Source: Nocardioides sp. QY071 (GTDB lineage Bacteria > Actinomycetota > Actinomycetes > Propionibacteriales > Nocardioidaceae). From it: a DNA stretch of 64,000 bases. The notes under the pieces are model-generated. The model was not told the origin of the DNA and did not search any database. It worked only from the letters and a program-made list of their open reading frames with translations. The position numbers and the translations under genes are program-made. The DNA is taken from NCBI RefSeq assembly GCF_029961765.1, contig NZ_CP124681.1, positions 1,302,001 to 1,366,000 on the forward strand. Reading direction: 5' to 3'. Below, piece after piece: positions 51,520 through 59,621 of the stretch (positions are counted from its first letter, which is position 1; every line of letters starts with the position of its first letter).

Positions 51520-52920
51520 GTGACCCACTTCGATGTCCTCGTCCTCGGTGCCGGCCCCGGTGGTTACGTCGCCGCGATCCGCGCCGCTCAGCTCGGCAAG
51601 TCCGTTGCCGTGATCGAGAAGAAGTACTGGGGCGGCGTCTGTCTCAACGTCGGCTGCATCCCCTCCAAGGCGCTGCTCAAGAACGCCGAGCTGGCCCACA
51701 CGCTGACCCAGGAGAAGGCCAAGTTCGGCATCGAGGGTGACGCGACCATGGCCTTCGGCCCGACGCACGCGCGCTCGCGCCAGGTGAGCGCCGGCATCGT
51801 CAAGGGCGTCCACTTCCTGATGAAGAAGAACAAGATCACCGAGATCGACGGCTGGGGGACCCTGACCGGCCCGAAGTCGGTCTCCGTCGCGCTCAACGAC
51901 GGCTCCACCGCCGACTACACCTGCGACAACCTGATCATCGCCACCGGTGCGACCGTCCGCACCGTCCCCGGCGTCGAGGTCAACGGCAAGAACATCGTGT
52001 CGTACGAGGAGCAGATCCTCGACGAGAACCTGCCCTCCTCGATCATCATCGGCGGCTCCGGTGCGATCGGCGTCGAGTTCGCCTACGTGCTGAAGAACTT
52101 CGGTGTCGACGTCACCATCGTCGAGTTCCTCGACCGGATGGTCCCGACCGAGGACGCCGACGTCTCCAAGGAGCTCGCGCGCCACTACAAGAAGCTCGGC
52201 GTGAAGGTGCTCACCTCCACCGCCGTCAAGGGAGTCGAGGACACCGGTTCCGGTGTCAAGGTCCGTATCGCCCCGGCCGCCGGGGGCGACGAGCAGGTGC
52301 TCGAGGCCGACAAGTTCCTCGCGGCCTTCGGCTTCGCCCCCCGCCTCGAGGGCTACGGCCTCGACGCCACCGGAGTCGCTCTCACCGACCGTGGCGCGAT
52401 CCAGGTCGACGAGTTCTGCCGCACCAGCGTCGAGGGTGTCTACGCGATCGGCGACGTCACGGCCAAGATGATGCTGGCACACGTCGCCGACGCGATGGGC
52501 ACCGTCGCCGCCGAGCACCTGGCGGGCGCCGAGACCATGCCGGTCGAGTACGACTTCATCCCGCGCGCGACCTACTGCCAGCCGCAGATCGGCTCCTTCG
52601 GCTACTCCGAGGCGCAGGCGAAGGAGAAGGGGTACGACGTCAAGACGGCCTCGTTCCCGTTCTCGGCCAACGGCAAGGCTCAGGGCCTCGGCGAGGCGGT
52701 CGGGTTCGTCAAGATCGTCGCCGACGCGGAGTTCAACGAGATCCTCGGCGCCCACATGATCGGCCCGGACGTCACCGAGCTGCTCCCCGCGCTGACCCTC
52801 GCGCAGAAGTGGGACCTGACCGCCGACGAGGTGGGCCGCAACGTGTTCGCCCACCCGACGCTGTCCGAGGCGGTCAAGGAGGCGATCCACGGGATCGCCG
52901 GCCACATGATCCATCTCTGA
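51520..52920 (+). CDS. lpdA: Dihydrolipoyl dehydrogenase
   Basis: The 466-aa protein has the FAD motif LGAGPGGY (9-16), the redox disulfide [13 protein letters not shown] (Cys41, Cys46), the NAD motif [12 protein letters not shown] and the C-terminal active-site [14 protein letters not shown] with catalytic His. It reoxidises dihydrolipoamide of the 2-oxoacid dehydrogenase and glycine-cleavage complexes. The gene stands alone. A bidirectional terminator follows. It is a complete enzyme, in contrast to its Cys-poor relative at 55.5 kb. Confidence 0.96.
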   Translation: MTHFDVLVLGAGPGGYVAAIRAAQLGKSVAVIEKKYWGGVCLNVGCIPSKALLKNAELAHTLTQEKAKFGIEGDATMAFGPTHARSRQVSAGIVKGVHFLMKKNKITEIDGWGTLTGPKSVSVALNDGSTADYTCDNLIIATGATVRTVPGVEVNGKNIVSYEEQILDENLPSSIIIGGSGAIGVEFAYVLKNFGVDVTIVEFLDRMVPTEDADVSKELARHYKKLGVKVLTSTAVKGVEDTGSGVKVRIAPAAGGDEQVLEADKFLAAFGFAPRLEGYGLDATGVALTDRGAIQVDEFCRTSVEGVYAIGDVTAKMMLAHVADAMGTVAAEHLAGAETMPVEYDFIPRATYCQPQIGSFGYSEAQAKEKGYDVKTASFPFSANGKAQGLGEAVGFVKIVADAEFNEILGAHMIGPDVTELLPALTLAQKWDLTADEVGRNVFAHPTLSEAVKEAIHGIAGHMIHL

Positions 52921-52934
52921 TCCGGCATCGCCTC

Positions 52935-52966
52935 GGCCCCTGTCCCGCTGTTGCGGGGCGGGGGCC
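52935..52966. terminator. Bidirectional terminator hairpin between lpdA and an ABC ATPase
   Basis: Arms GGCCCCTGTCCCGC and GCGGGGCGGGGGCC pair along 14 positions, two of them as G-U, around a TGTT loop. The hairpin lies 14 nt after lpdA and 19 nt before the end of the convergent gene. There is no long T-run, as is usual in actinobacteria. Confidence 0.75.
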
Positions 52967-52985
52967 GTGTCGTTGCCGGACCCGA

Positions 52986-53744
52986 TCAGGCCTGGGGCAG
53001 CACCCGGCGCAGGAACTCCCGGGTCCGTGCCTGCTCGGGAGCCCCCAGCACCTGCGCAGGCGGACCCTCCTCGACGATCCGGCCGCCGTCGAGGAAGCAG
53101 ACGTGCGAGGCGACCTCGCGGGCGAAGCTCATCTCGTGGGTGGCCAGCACCATCGTCGTACCCGCTTCGGCGAGGCTGCGGACGATGTCGAGCACCTCGC
53201 CCACCAGCTCCGGGTCGAGCGCGGCGGTGATCTCGTCGAGCAGCAGCAGGGCCGGGTCCGTGCACAGCGCGCGGACCAGGGCGACCCGCTGCTGCTGGCC
53301 GCCGGAGAGGCGGTCGGGGTGCTTGTCGACGTGCTCGCTGAGTCCGAAGCGGTGCAGCAGCTCGCGGGCCTTGTCCTTCGCGGCCGCGGCGGGGATGCCG
53401 TGCACGCGGCGCGGTGCCAGGGTGCAGTTGTCGAGGACGCTGAGGTGCGGGAACAGGTTGTAGGCCTGGAAGACCATGCCGATGTCGCGCCGCACGACCC
53501 GCGGGTCGACCAGCGGGTCGGAGATCTCACGGCCCTGGAACTCGATCACGCCGTCGTCGATCGGCTCGAGCAGGTCGAGGCAGCGCAGCAGGGTCGACTT
53601 GCCCGAGCCGGACGACCCGATCAGGCAGACCACGTCGCCAGGGGAGACGGTGAGGGACAGGTCGTCGAGGACCACCCGCCGGCCCGGCTCGTCGTGGCGC
53701 GGGTAGGTCTTGCGGACATCGCGGACCTGCAGCAGTGCCGTCAT
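52986..53744 (-). CDS. Polar amino-acid ABC transporter ATP-binding protein
   Basis: The ATG at 53744 gives 252 aa with Walker A GSSGSGKST, the Q-loop FQAYNLFPHLSVLDN, signature LSGGQQQR, Walker B LLLLDEITAALDPE and switch ATHEMSFA. These are GlnQ-type sequences (FNLFPH, THEM-F). Its ATG overlaps the permease stop (TGATG), so the three-gene set runs substrate-binding protein, permease, ATPase. It energises amino-acid uptake. The frame upstream of 53744 is the permease's shadow. Confidence 0.93.
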   Translation of the reverse strand: MTALLQVRDVRKTYPRHDEPGRRVVLDDLSLTVSPGDVVCLIGSSGSGKSTLLRCLDLLEPIDDGVIEFQGREISDPLVDPRVVRRDIGMVFQAYNLFPHLSVLDNCTLAPRRVHGIPAAAAKDKARELLHRFGLSEHVDKHPDRLSGGQQQRVALVRALCTDPALLLLDEITAALDPELVGEVLDIVRSLAEAGTTMVLATHEMSFAREVASHVCFLDGGRIVEEGPPAQVLGAPEQARTREFLRRVLPQA

Positions 53745-54604
53745 CAGAGTGCTCCTGCCCGCTCGCGCCGGGCCAGTCGTCGCGCGAGCACGTCGCACAG
53801 TCGGGCCAGGGGCACGGTCATCGCGATGAAGAAGAGGGCCGCGACGACGTACGGCGTGAAGTTGAAGTTGAAGTTCCCGTAGTCCGCGGCGGCGAACAGG
53901 GCGTCGAACAGGCCGACCGAGGCGACCAGCGCGGTGTCCTTCTGCAGGGAGACGAAGTCGTTGAGCAGCGGGGGTACGACGCGGCGCACGGCCTGTGGGA
54001 CGACCACGTGCCGCATCGTCTGGGCCCGGGACAGGGCCAGCGCCTCGGCGCTGGCGAGCTGCGAGGGGTGCACCGACTCGATGCCGGAGCGGAACACCTC
54101 GGCGACGTAGGCCGAGTAGGACACGACCAGCGCGACCGTGGCCCAGAAGAAGATGCTGTTGGGGATGCCGGCGAGTCCGAGCGCGGGCATGCCGAAGACG
54201 AAGAGGAAGACGAGCAGCAGCGTCGGGACGCCGCGCACCACGTCGGTGTAGAGCACCGCGAGGCCGCGCAGTGGCACCAGCCACGCCGACGTCGCCTGTC
54301 GGGCCAGGGCCAGCGCCAGGCCCAGGACCAGGATGATCGGCTCGGCGATGAGGAACATCCGCACGTTGAGCCAGAACCCGTCGAGGATCGACGGCAGCGA
54401 CTCCTTGGCGTGGTGCAGGTCGAGGAAGGTCGCGCGCACCCGCGGCCACCCCGGCGACAGCACCAGCGCCGCACCGAGCGCGCCGATCACCACGACCGTC
54501 GCGATGCTGGCGACCACGACGCCGTGGCGCCGCTGACGGGAACGGGTACGACGCCGGGCGAGCTCGCGCTCGCTCGGCTGCCAGTCCGCGGTCGACCCGC
54601 TCAC
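53744..54604 (-). CDS. Polar amino-acid ABC transporter permease
   Basis: The GTG at 54604 overlaps the stop of the binding-protein gene and gives 286 aa. An upstream start at 54640 would lie inside that gene. About five membrane segments are visible, with the HisM-type loop SGIESVHPSQLASAEALALSRAQTMRHVVVPQAVRRVVPPLLNDFVSLQKDTALV. That loop contacts the ATPase and marks amino-acid importers. A charged N-terminal extension of about 40 aa precedes the first membrane span. Confidence 0.92.
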   Translation of the reverse strand: MSGSTADWQPSERELARRRTRSRQRRHGVVVASIATVVVIGALGAALVLSPGWPRVRATFLDLHHAKESLPSILDGFWLNVRMFLIAEPIILVLGLALALARQATSAWLVPLRGLAVLYTDVVRGVPTLLLVFLFVFGMPALGLAGIPNSIFFWATVALVVSYSAYVAEVFRSGIESVHPSQLASAEALALSRAQTMRHVVVPQAVRRVVPPLLNDFVSLQKDTALVASVGLFDALFAAADYGNFNFNFTPYVVAALFFIAMTVPLARLCDVLARRLARRERAGAL

Positions 54605-55482
54605 TGCAGCTCGGGCACGCTGACCACGTCGGACAGCCACTTCTGCTGCAGGTCGGCCAGGGTGCCGTTCTCCTTCAGCGACGCGATGGCGCCGTTGACG
54701 CAGGGGAGCAGCTCGTTGCCCTGCTCGAAGAGCAGGCCGAACTCTTCGGGCTCGCCGCCGTCGTACTGGAACTGGCCCAGCAGCACGCTGTTCTCGATCT
54801 CCGCCGCGCTGATGTAGAACGCGGTCGGCAGGTCCGCGACGATCGCGTCGACCTGGCCGTTGAGCATCGCCTGCTTGGCGTTGTTGGTGTTCTGGAAGAC
54901 CAGCGGCTCCTGCTCGGGCTTGATCACGTCGCGCACGGCGGTCAGCGACGTGGTGCCGGTCTGGGCGCCGATCTTGAACTTCGCGAGGTCGGCAAGCGAG
55001 GTCGCCTCGGCGGCGGGGCTGTCCTTGAGCACGATCACGGCCTGCGCGGCGGAGTAGTAGCCGTCGGAGAAGTCGACCGCCTTCTCACGCTCGGGGTTGA
55101 CCGAGATCTGGTTGATGTCGAAGTCGAAGTCCTTCTTGCCGGGCTTGTACGAGTTGTTGAACGGCACGGTCACCCAGCTGACCTGGTCCTTCGAGAAGCC
55201 GAGCTCGTCGGCCAGCGCGTAGGCCACGGCGGACTCGAAGCCCTTGCCGTTGGCCGGGTCGTCGTCGACGAACCAGGGCTCGTAGGCCGGCGAGTCGGTG
55301 CCGATCGTCAGCACGCCCTTCTTCACCAGCGGGAGGTCGGCGACGGCACACTCGTCGGCCGAGGCGCTCTTGCCGCTCTGCTCGGGCTCGTCCTCCGCCG
55401 GGGCGCACGCGGCGACCGCGGTGGCGAGCAGGACGGCGGCGACGGGGGCGGCGGCGCGGGACAGGCGCAGGGCAGGACGCAT
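54601..55482 (-). CDS. Polar amino-acid ABC transporter substrate-binding lipoprotein
   Basis: The ATG at 55482 gives 293 aa with a lipoprotein signal ending ATAVAAC. The mature part is a type-II (SBP_bac_3) binding protein: VLTIGTDSPAYEPWF, FDFDINQISVNPEREKAVDFSDGYY, KIGAQTGTTSLTAV and NGQVDAIVADLPTAFY. It captures an amino acid outside the membrane for the permease. TACGAT 7 nt before the ATG indicates a leaderless transcript and argues against the ATG at 55515. Confidence 0.93.
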   Translation of the reverse strand: MRPALRLSRAAAPVAAVLLATAVAACAPAEDEPEQSGKSASADECAVADLPLVKKGVLTIGTDSPAYEPWFVDDDPANGKGFESAVAYALADELGFSKDQVSWVTVPFNNSYKPGKKDFDFDINQISVNPEREKAVDFSDGYYSAAQAVIVLKDSPAAEATSLADLAKFKIGAQTGTTSLTAVRDVIKPEQEPLVFQNTNNAKQAMLNGQVDAIVADLPTAFYISAAEIENSVLLGQFQYDGGEPEEFGLLFEQGNELLPCVNGAIASLKENGTLADLQQKWLSDVVSVPELQ

Positions 55483-55489
55483 GGCAGGA

Positions 55490-55519
55490 ATCGTAGGGCG
55501 AGCCCTGCGCTGCAAGAAT
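55490..55519. promoter_or_regulatory. Divergent leaderless-type -10 elements (amino-acid SBP / quinone reductase)
   Basis: TACGAT on the minus strand (55490-55495) ends 7 nt before the ATG at 55482. AAGAAT on the plus strand (55514-55519) ends 7 nt before the ATG at 55527. Confidence 0.4.
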
Positions 55520-55526
55520 GGCGGCC

Positions 55527-56894
55527 ATGACGCGCGTCGTGATCGTCGGTGGGGGACCCGGTGGCTACGAGTCGGCCCTGGTGGCCGCCCAGCTCGGGGC
55601 GGAGGTCGTCGTCGTGGACTCCGACGGGGTCGGCGGGTCGGCGGTGCTGACCGACTGCGTGCCGAGCAAGACCCTGATCGCGACCGCCGAGGTGATGACC
55701 GACTTCCTCGAAGCCGGCGAGCTCGGCATCGACGTCGCCGCGCCGCGGGTCGACCTGGCCCGGGTCAACGACCGGGTCAAGGCGCTCGCGCTCGCGCAGT
55801 CCGCCGACATCGAGAGCCGGCTGGCCCGTGAGGGCGTCACCGTCGTCCACGGCCGGGGCCGCCTCGACGGCCCGTCGCGGGTGGTGGCGACGCTCGCCGA
55901 CGGCACCGAGGCGACGTACGACGCCGACGCGGTGCTCGTCGCGACCGGCGCCACGCCGCGGGTGCTGGAGACCGCGCAGCCCGACGGCGAGCGGATCCTG
56001 ACGTGGGAGCAGGTCTACGACCTCGCCGAGATGCCCGAGCACGTGATCGTGGTCGGCTCCGGTGTGACCGGTGCGGAGTTCGCCAGCGCCTACCAGTCGC
56101 TCGGCATCCCGGTCACCCTCGTGTCCTCGCGTGACCGCGTGCTGCCCGGCGAGGACCAGGACGCCGCGCAGGTGCTCGAGGACGTGCTGACCCGGCGCGG
56201 CATGACCGTTCTCGGGCGGTCCCGGATGCAGTCGGTGACCCGCTCCGGCGACGCGGTGACCGTGACCCTGCAGGACGGTCGCGAGGTGACCGGATCGCAC
56301 TGCATCCTCGCCCTCGGCTCGGTCCCCAACACCGAGGGGATCGGCCTGGAGTCGGCCGGCGTCACGCTCGACGACGGCGGGTTCGTCAAGGTCGACCGGG
56401 TCTCGCGGACCTCCGCGCCCGGGGTGTACGCCGCCGGCGACTGCACCGGTGTGTTCATGCTGGCCTCGGTCGCCGCCATGCAGGGCCGGATCGCGATGGC
56501 CCACGTGCTCGGCGACGCGGTCCAGCCGCTCGACCTCGGCGTGGTCGCGTCCAACGTCTTCACGTCCCCGGAGATCGCCACCGTCGGCGTCACCCAGAAG
56601 CAGGTCGACGCGGGCGAGGTGCTCGCCGAGGTGGTCATGCAGCCGCTCGCCACGAACCCGCGCGCCAAGATGCAGGGCATCGTCGACGGCTTCGTGAAGC
56701 TGTTCGTCGCCCCCGGCTCGCGCAGCCTGCTCGGCGGTGTCGTCGTCGGGCCCCGCGCCTCCGAGCTGATCCACCCCGTCGCGCTCGCCGTGACCGAGCG
56801 GCTCACCGCCGACCAGCTCGCCCAGACGTTCACCGTCTACCCGTCGATCAGCGGCTCGATCGCCGAGGCCGCCCGCCGCCTGCACCAGGTCTGA
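55527..56894 (+). CDS. NAD(P)H-quinone dehydrogenase-like flavoprotein (Cys-deficient Lpd relative)
   Basis: The ATG at 55527 gives 455 aa (an ATG at 55518 adds three). FAD and NAD motifs are present (VIVGGGPGGYES, VVGSGVTGAEFA, VYAAGDCTGVFML). In the redox segment GGSAVLTDCVPSK, an Ala replaces the first active-site Cys, and the C-terminal His-Pro-Thr motif is altered to HPVALAVTE. It therefore cannot act as a lipoamide dehydrogenase. This matches the mycobacterial Rv3303c type, a quinone reductase. It stands alone, before rpiB. Confidence 0.88.
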   Translation: MTRVVIVGGGPGGYESALVAAQLGAEVVVVDSDGVGGSAVLTDCVPSKTLIATAEVMTDFLEAGELGIDVAAPRVDLARVNDRVKALALAQSADIESRLAREGVTVVHGRGRLDGPSRVVATLADGTEATYDADAVLVATGATPRVLETAQPDGERILTWEQVYDLAEMPEHVIVVGSGVTGAEFASAYQSLGIPVTLVSSRDRVLPGEDQDAAQVLEDVLTRRGMTVLGRSRMQSVTRSGDAVTVTLQDGREVTGSHCILALGSVPNTEGIGLESAGVTLDDGGFVKVDRVSRTSAPGVYAAGDCTGVFMLASVAAMQGRIAMAHVLGDAVQPLDLGVVASNVFTSPEIATVGVTQKQVDAGEVLAEVVMQPLATNPRAKMQGIVDGFVKLFVAPGSRSLLGGVVVGPRASELIHPVALAVTERLTADQLAQTFTVYPSISGSIAEAARRLHQV

Positions 56895-56914
56895 GACCTG
56901 AGACAATCGCTGCC

Positions 56915-57418
56915 ATGCGCGTTCATCTCGGCTGCGACCACGCCGGCCTCGAGCTCAAGTCCCACCTCACCGGCTGGCTGACCGAGCACGGCTACGAGCC
57001 GGTCGACCACGGCCCGTTCGTCTACGACGCGCTCGACGACTACCCGGTCTTCTGCCTGCGCGCTGCCGAGGGCGTGCGCGCCGACCGCGAGCAGGGCCTC
57101 GACAGCCTCGGCGTGGTCATCGGCGGCTCCGGCAACGGCGAGCAGATCGCCGCCAACAAGGTGAAGGGCATCCGGGCGGCCCTCGCCTGGTCGGAGGAGA
57201 CCGCCACCCTGGCGCGCGAGCACAACGACGCCTGGGTGGTCGCCGTCGGCGGCCGGATGCACACCCTCGACGAGATGACCCGTCTCGTCGAGGTCTTCCT
57301 GACCACCCCGTTCCCCGGCGACGAGCGCCACGTGCGCCGCATCGGCCAGCTGTCGTCGTACGAGACCACCGGGGATCTCCCGCCGCTGCCCGAGTCGGCT
57401 CTCGGGCACCAGGACTGA
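56915..57418 (+). CDS. rpiB: Ribose-5-phosphate isomerase B
   Basis: The 167-aa protein has the RpiB/LacAB motifs GCDHAGLELKSHL, VIGGSGNGEQIAANKVKGIRAAL and REHNDAWVVAVGGRMH. It lacks the catalytic Cys of the E. coli type, as mycobacterial RpiB does (GSGNGE). It interconverts ribose-5- and ribulose-5-phosphate and so feeds pentose from nucleoside salvage into central metabolism. GACAAT ends 7 nt before the ATG. The stop shares a base with the next ATG (TGATG). Confidence 0.94.
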   Translation: MRVHLGCDHAGLELKSHLTGWLTEHGYEPVDHGPFVYDALDDYPVFCLRAAEGVRADREQGLDSLGVVIGGSGNGEQIAANKVKGIRAALAWSEETATLAREHNDAWVVAVGGRMHTLDEMTRLVEVFLTTPFPGDERHVRRIGQLSSYETTGDLPPLPESALGHQD

Positions 57419-58254
57419 TGCCCGAGGGTCATACCCTCCATCGCCTCGCCGGCGAGCTGACCGCGGTCTTCGGGGGGAGCCGCGTCCAGGTCGGGAGCCC
57501 TCAGGGCCGCTTCGCCGAGTCCGCCGCGCAGCTCGACGGCGCCCTGCTCGTCGACGCCGACGCCTGGGGCAAGCAGCTGTTCATCCGGTTCGAGGGTGAG
57601 CGGTTCGTCCACGTCCACCTCGGGCTCTACGGCACCTTCGACGTGCACGCCGGCGTCGACGAGATCCCGGCGCCCGTCGGGCAGGTCCGCCTGCGGCTGA
57701 CCCGCCCCGGTGCGTACGCCGACCTGCGGGGCGCGACGACCTGCGCGCTCGTCACGGCTGCCGAGCGCGCGGCGGTGGTCGCGAAGGCCGGCCCGGACCC
57801 GCTGCGCGACGACGCCGACCCCGAGCGGGCCTGGGCCCGGATCTCTCGGAGCAGCGCACCGATCGGCACCCTGCTGATGGACCAGACCGTGCTGGCCGGC
57901 GTCGGGAACGTCTACCGCGCCGAGGTGCTCTTCCGGCACCGCATCCACCCGTTGCGGCCCGGTCGCACGCTTCGTCGTACGCAATGGGGGGCGATCTGGG
58001 ACGATCTGGTGGTGCTGATGGGGGAGGGAGTGCTCACCGGGCGGATCGACACCGTCCGTCCCGAGCACACCCCGGAGGCGATGGGTCGCCCGCCGCGGGT
58101 CGACGACCACGGCGGCGAGGTCTACGTCTACCGCCGCACCGGCCAGTCCTGCCACGTGTGCCAGGGCAAGGTCCGCACCGAGGTCCTGGGCGGCCGCAAC
58201 CTGTTCTGGTGCCCGCGCTGCCAGCCGGTGTTCCGGTCCAGGGCGGGTCGATGA
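57418..58254 (+). CDS. Fpg/Nei-family DNA glycosylase (endonuclease VIII-like)
   Basis: The 278-aa protein begins MPEGHTLHRLA, giving the N-terminal Pro nucleophile and Glu after Met removal. The middle has the helix-two-turn-helix LLMDQTVLAGVGNVYRAEVLFRHRIHP. The C-terminus has a four-Cys zinc finger (CHVCQGK, CPRCQ). MPEGHT rather than MPELPE places it with actinobacterial Nei2-type enzymes that excise oxidised pyrimidines. It is coupled to rpiB upstream and overlaps the phosphatase gene downstream (ATGA). Confidence 0.94.
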   Translation: MPEGHTLHRLAGELTAVFGGSRVQVGSPQGRFAESAAQLDGALLVDADAWGKQLFIRFEGERFVHVHLGLYGTFDVHAGVDEIPAPVGQVRLRLTRPGAYADLRGATTCALVTAAERAAVVAKAGPDPLRDDADPERAWARISRSSAPIGTLLMDQTVLAGVGNVYRAEVLFRHRIHPLRPGRTLRRTQWGAIWDDLVVLMGEGVLTGRIDTVRPEHTPEAMGRPPRVDDHGGEVYVYRRTGQSCHVCQGKVRTEVLGGRNLFWCPRCQPVFRSRAGR

Positions 58255-59297
58255 TCCGCGGCCGGCGCTGGGCGGGCTCCGACGTCGGGCTGGCCTGCGT
58301 CCTGGCGCTGCTCACCTCGGCGGTCGTCGTCGGCATCGGGTGGAACCCGGACGACGTCCCCATCAACCTGGTCTTCCTGCCGCTGGTGCTCGGCATCCTG
58401 TTCCTCAGCAACCGGGTGCTGCGCTGGTTCGCGGCGTTCATCATGGTGGCCCTCAGCTCTGCGGCCGTGCTGCAGGACACCTACCCGGTGCGCATCGTCG
58501 TCGCGCTGGTCGTGATGTACGGGGTCTCGGTCCTCGTGATCGTGCTGTCCCTGCGGCGCGACCACGTCGGCGTCGGCCCCATGCGGGGGCAGTCGATGCT
58601 GGTCGACCTGCGCGACCGGATCCTGGCCCAGGGCGAGATCCCGCAGCTCCCCCGGGAGTGGCTGGTCCAGTCGGCGCTGTCGTCGGCCGGCGGCTCGCCG
58701 TTCGCCGGCGACTTCGTCGTCGCCACCGCGAGCGACCGCGGCCGGCGGATGGAGCTGGTCGTGGTCGACGTGTCCGGCAAGGGCGAGGCGGCCGGCACCC
58801 GGGCGCTCCAGCTGTCCGGTGCGATGGGCGGGCTGGTGGCCGCGCTGCCGCCCGACCGGTTCTTCCCGGCCGCCAACGACTACCTCCTCCAGCGCGCCTG
58901 GGAGGAGGGCTTCGCGACCGCCGTCCACGTCTCGGTCGACCTGCGCACCGGAGACTTCGAGCTGCGCTCGGCCGGGCACCCGCCGGCCGTGCAGCGCGAG
59001 GCCGGCTCGGGCCGCTGGAAGCTGCTCCGGCCCGAGGGGCCGGTCCTCGGCATCGTCGACGACGCCGACTTCAGCTGCCACCGCGGCCGGCTCGCGCCGG
59101 GCGACAGCCTGCTGCTCTACACCGACGGCATGGTCGAGGAGCCGCGCCGCGACATCGACCTCGGCATCGACCACATGATGGGAGAGGCCGAGTCGCTGCT
59201 GCGCGGGTCGTGGGAGGGGCTGGCCCGTCGCCTGGTCGCCGCGGTCGGCTCACCGGACGACGACCGGGCGCTGCTGGTGGTCCACCGGCGCCCCTGA
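58251..59297 (+). CDS. Membrane-bound PP2C/SpoIIE-type serine phosphatase
   Basis: The ATG at 58251 gives 348 aa. The first 105 residues hold about three or four membrane segments (LACVLALLTSAVVVGIGW, LVFLPLVLGILFL, IVVALVVMYGVSVLVIVL). A SpoIIE/RsbU-type phosphatase domain follows, with FAGDFVVA, VVVDVSGKGEAAGTRALQLSGAM, LRSAGHPPAV, GPVLGIVDDADF and LLLYTDGMVEEPR. The metal Asp residues are present. Such enzymes usually reset anti-anti-sigma factors, but no sigma-factor partner lies nearby. Confidence 0.9.
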   Translation: MIRGRRWAGSDVGLACVLALLTSAVVVGIGWNPDDVPINLVFLPLVLGILFLSNRVLRWFAAFIMVALSSAAVLQDTYPVRIVVALVVMYGVSVLVIVLSLRRDHVGVGPMRGQSMLVDLRDRILAQGEIPQLPREWLVQSALSSAGGSPFAGDFVVATASDRGRRMELVVVDVSGKGEAAGTRALQLSGAMGGLVAALPPDRFFPAANDYLLQRAWEEGFATAVHVSVDLRTGDFELRSAGHPPAVQREAGSGRWKLLRPEGPVLGIVDDADFSCHRGRLAPGDSLLLYTDGMVEEPRRDIDLGIDHMMGEAESLLRGSWEGLARRLVAAVGSPDDDRALLVVHRRP

Positions 59298-59372
59298 GTT
59301 GGGGTCGTCACCCTGCCGTGTGGCACGATTGCGCGTGGTCTCCGGCCGGGCGCGAGCACGGCCGTGACCTCC

Positions 59373-59443
59373 GGGGATGTAGCTCAATGGTAGAGCCTCA
59401 GTCTTCCAAACTGATTACGCGGGTTCGATTCCCGTCATCCCCT
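59373..59443 (+). tRNA. tRNA-Gly (anticodon TCC)
   Basis: The acceptor arms GGGGATG and CATCCCC pair exactly. The D-arm GTAGCTCAATGGTAGAGC, the anticodon loop CTTCCAA within CAGT...ACTG and the T-arm CGGGTTCGATTCCCG are all canonical. The discriminator is T, and CCA is not encoded. The length of 71 nt is normal for glycine. Confidence 0.97.
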
Positions 59444-59482
59444 CGAAGTGCGGTCCGTCCACCCGAGCGACGGGCCGTTCCG

Positions 59483-59555
59483 CGGGGCGTAGCGTAGTGG
59501 CTAGCGCGCCTGCTTTGGGAGCAGGAGACCGCAGGTTCGAGTCCTGTCGCCCCGA
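59483..59555 (+). tRNA. tRNA-Pro (anticodon TGG)
   Basis: The acceptor arms CGGGGCG and CGCCCCG pair exactly. The anticodon stem CCTGC/GCAGG encloses TTTGGGA with anticodon TGG. The T-arm reads CAGGTTCGAGTCCTG, the discriminator is A, and CCA is not encoded. It lies 39 nt after tRNA-Gly, probably on one transcript. Confidence 0.97.
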
Positions 59556-59621
59556 CAGATCGCCCCGATCGGCGGGCCCTCGTGGCCCGTGCACCATCCC
59601 CAGACCAGTAGGAGAACACCT

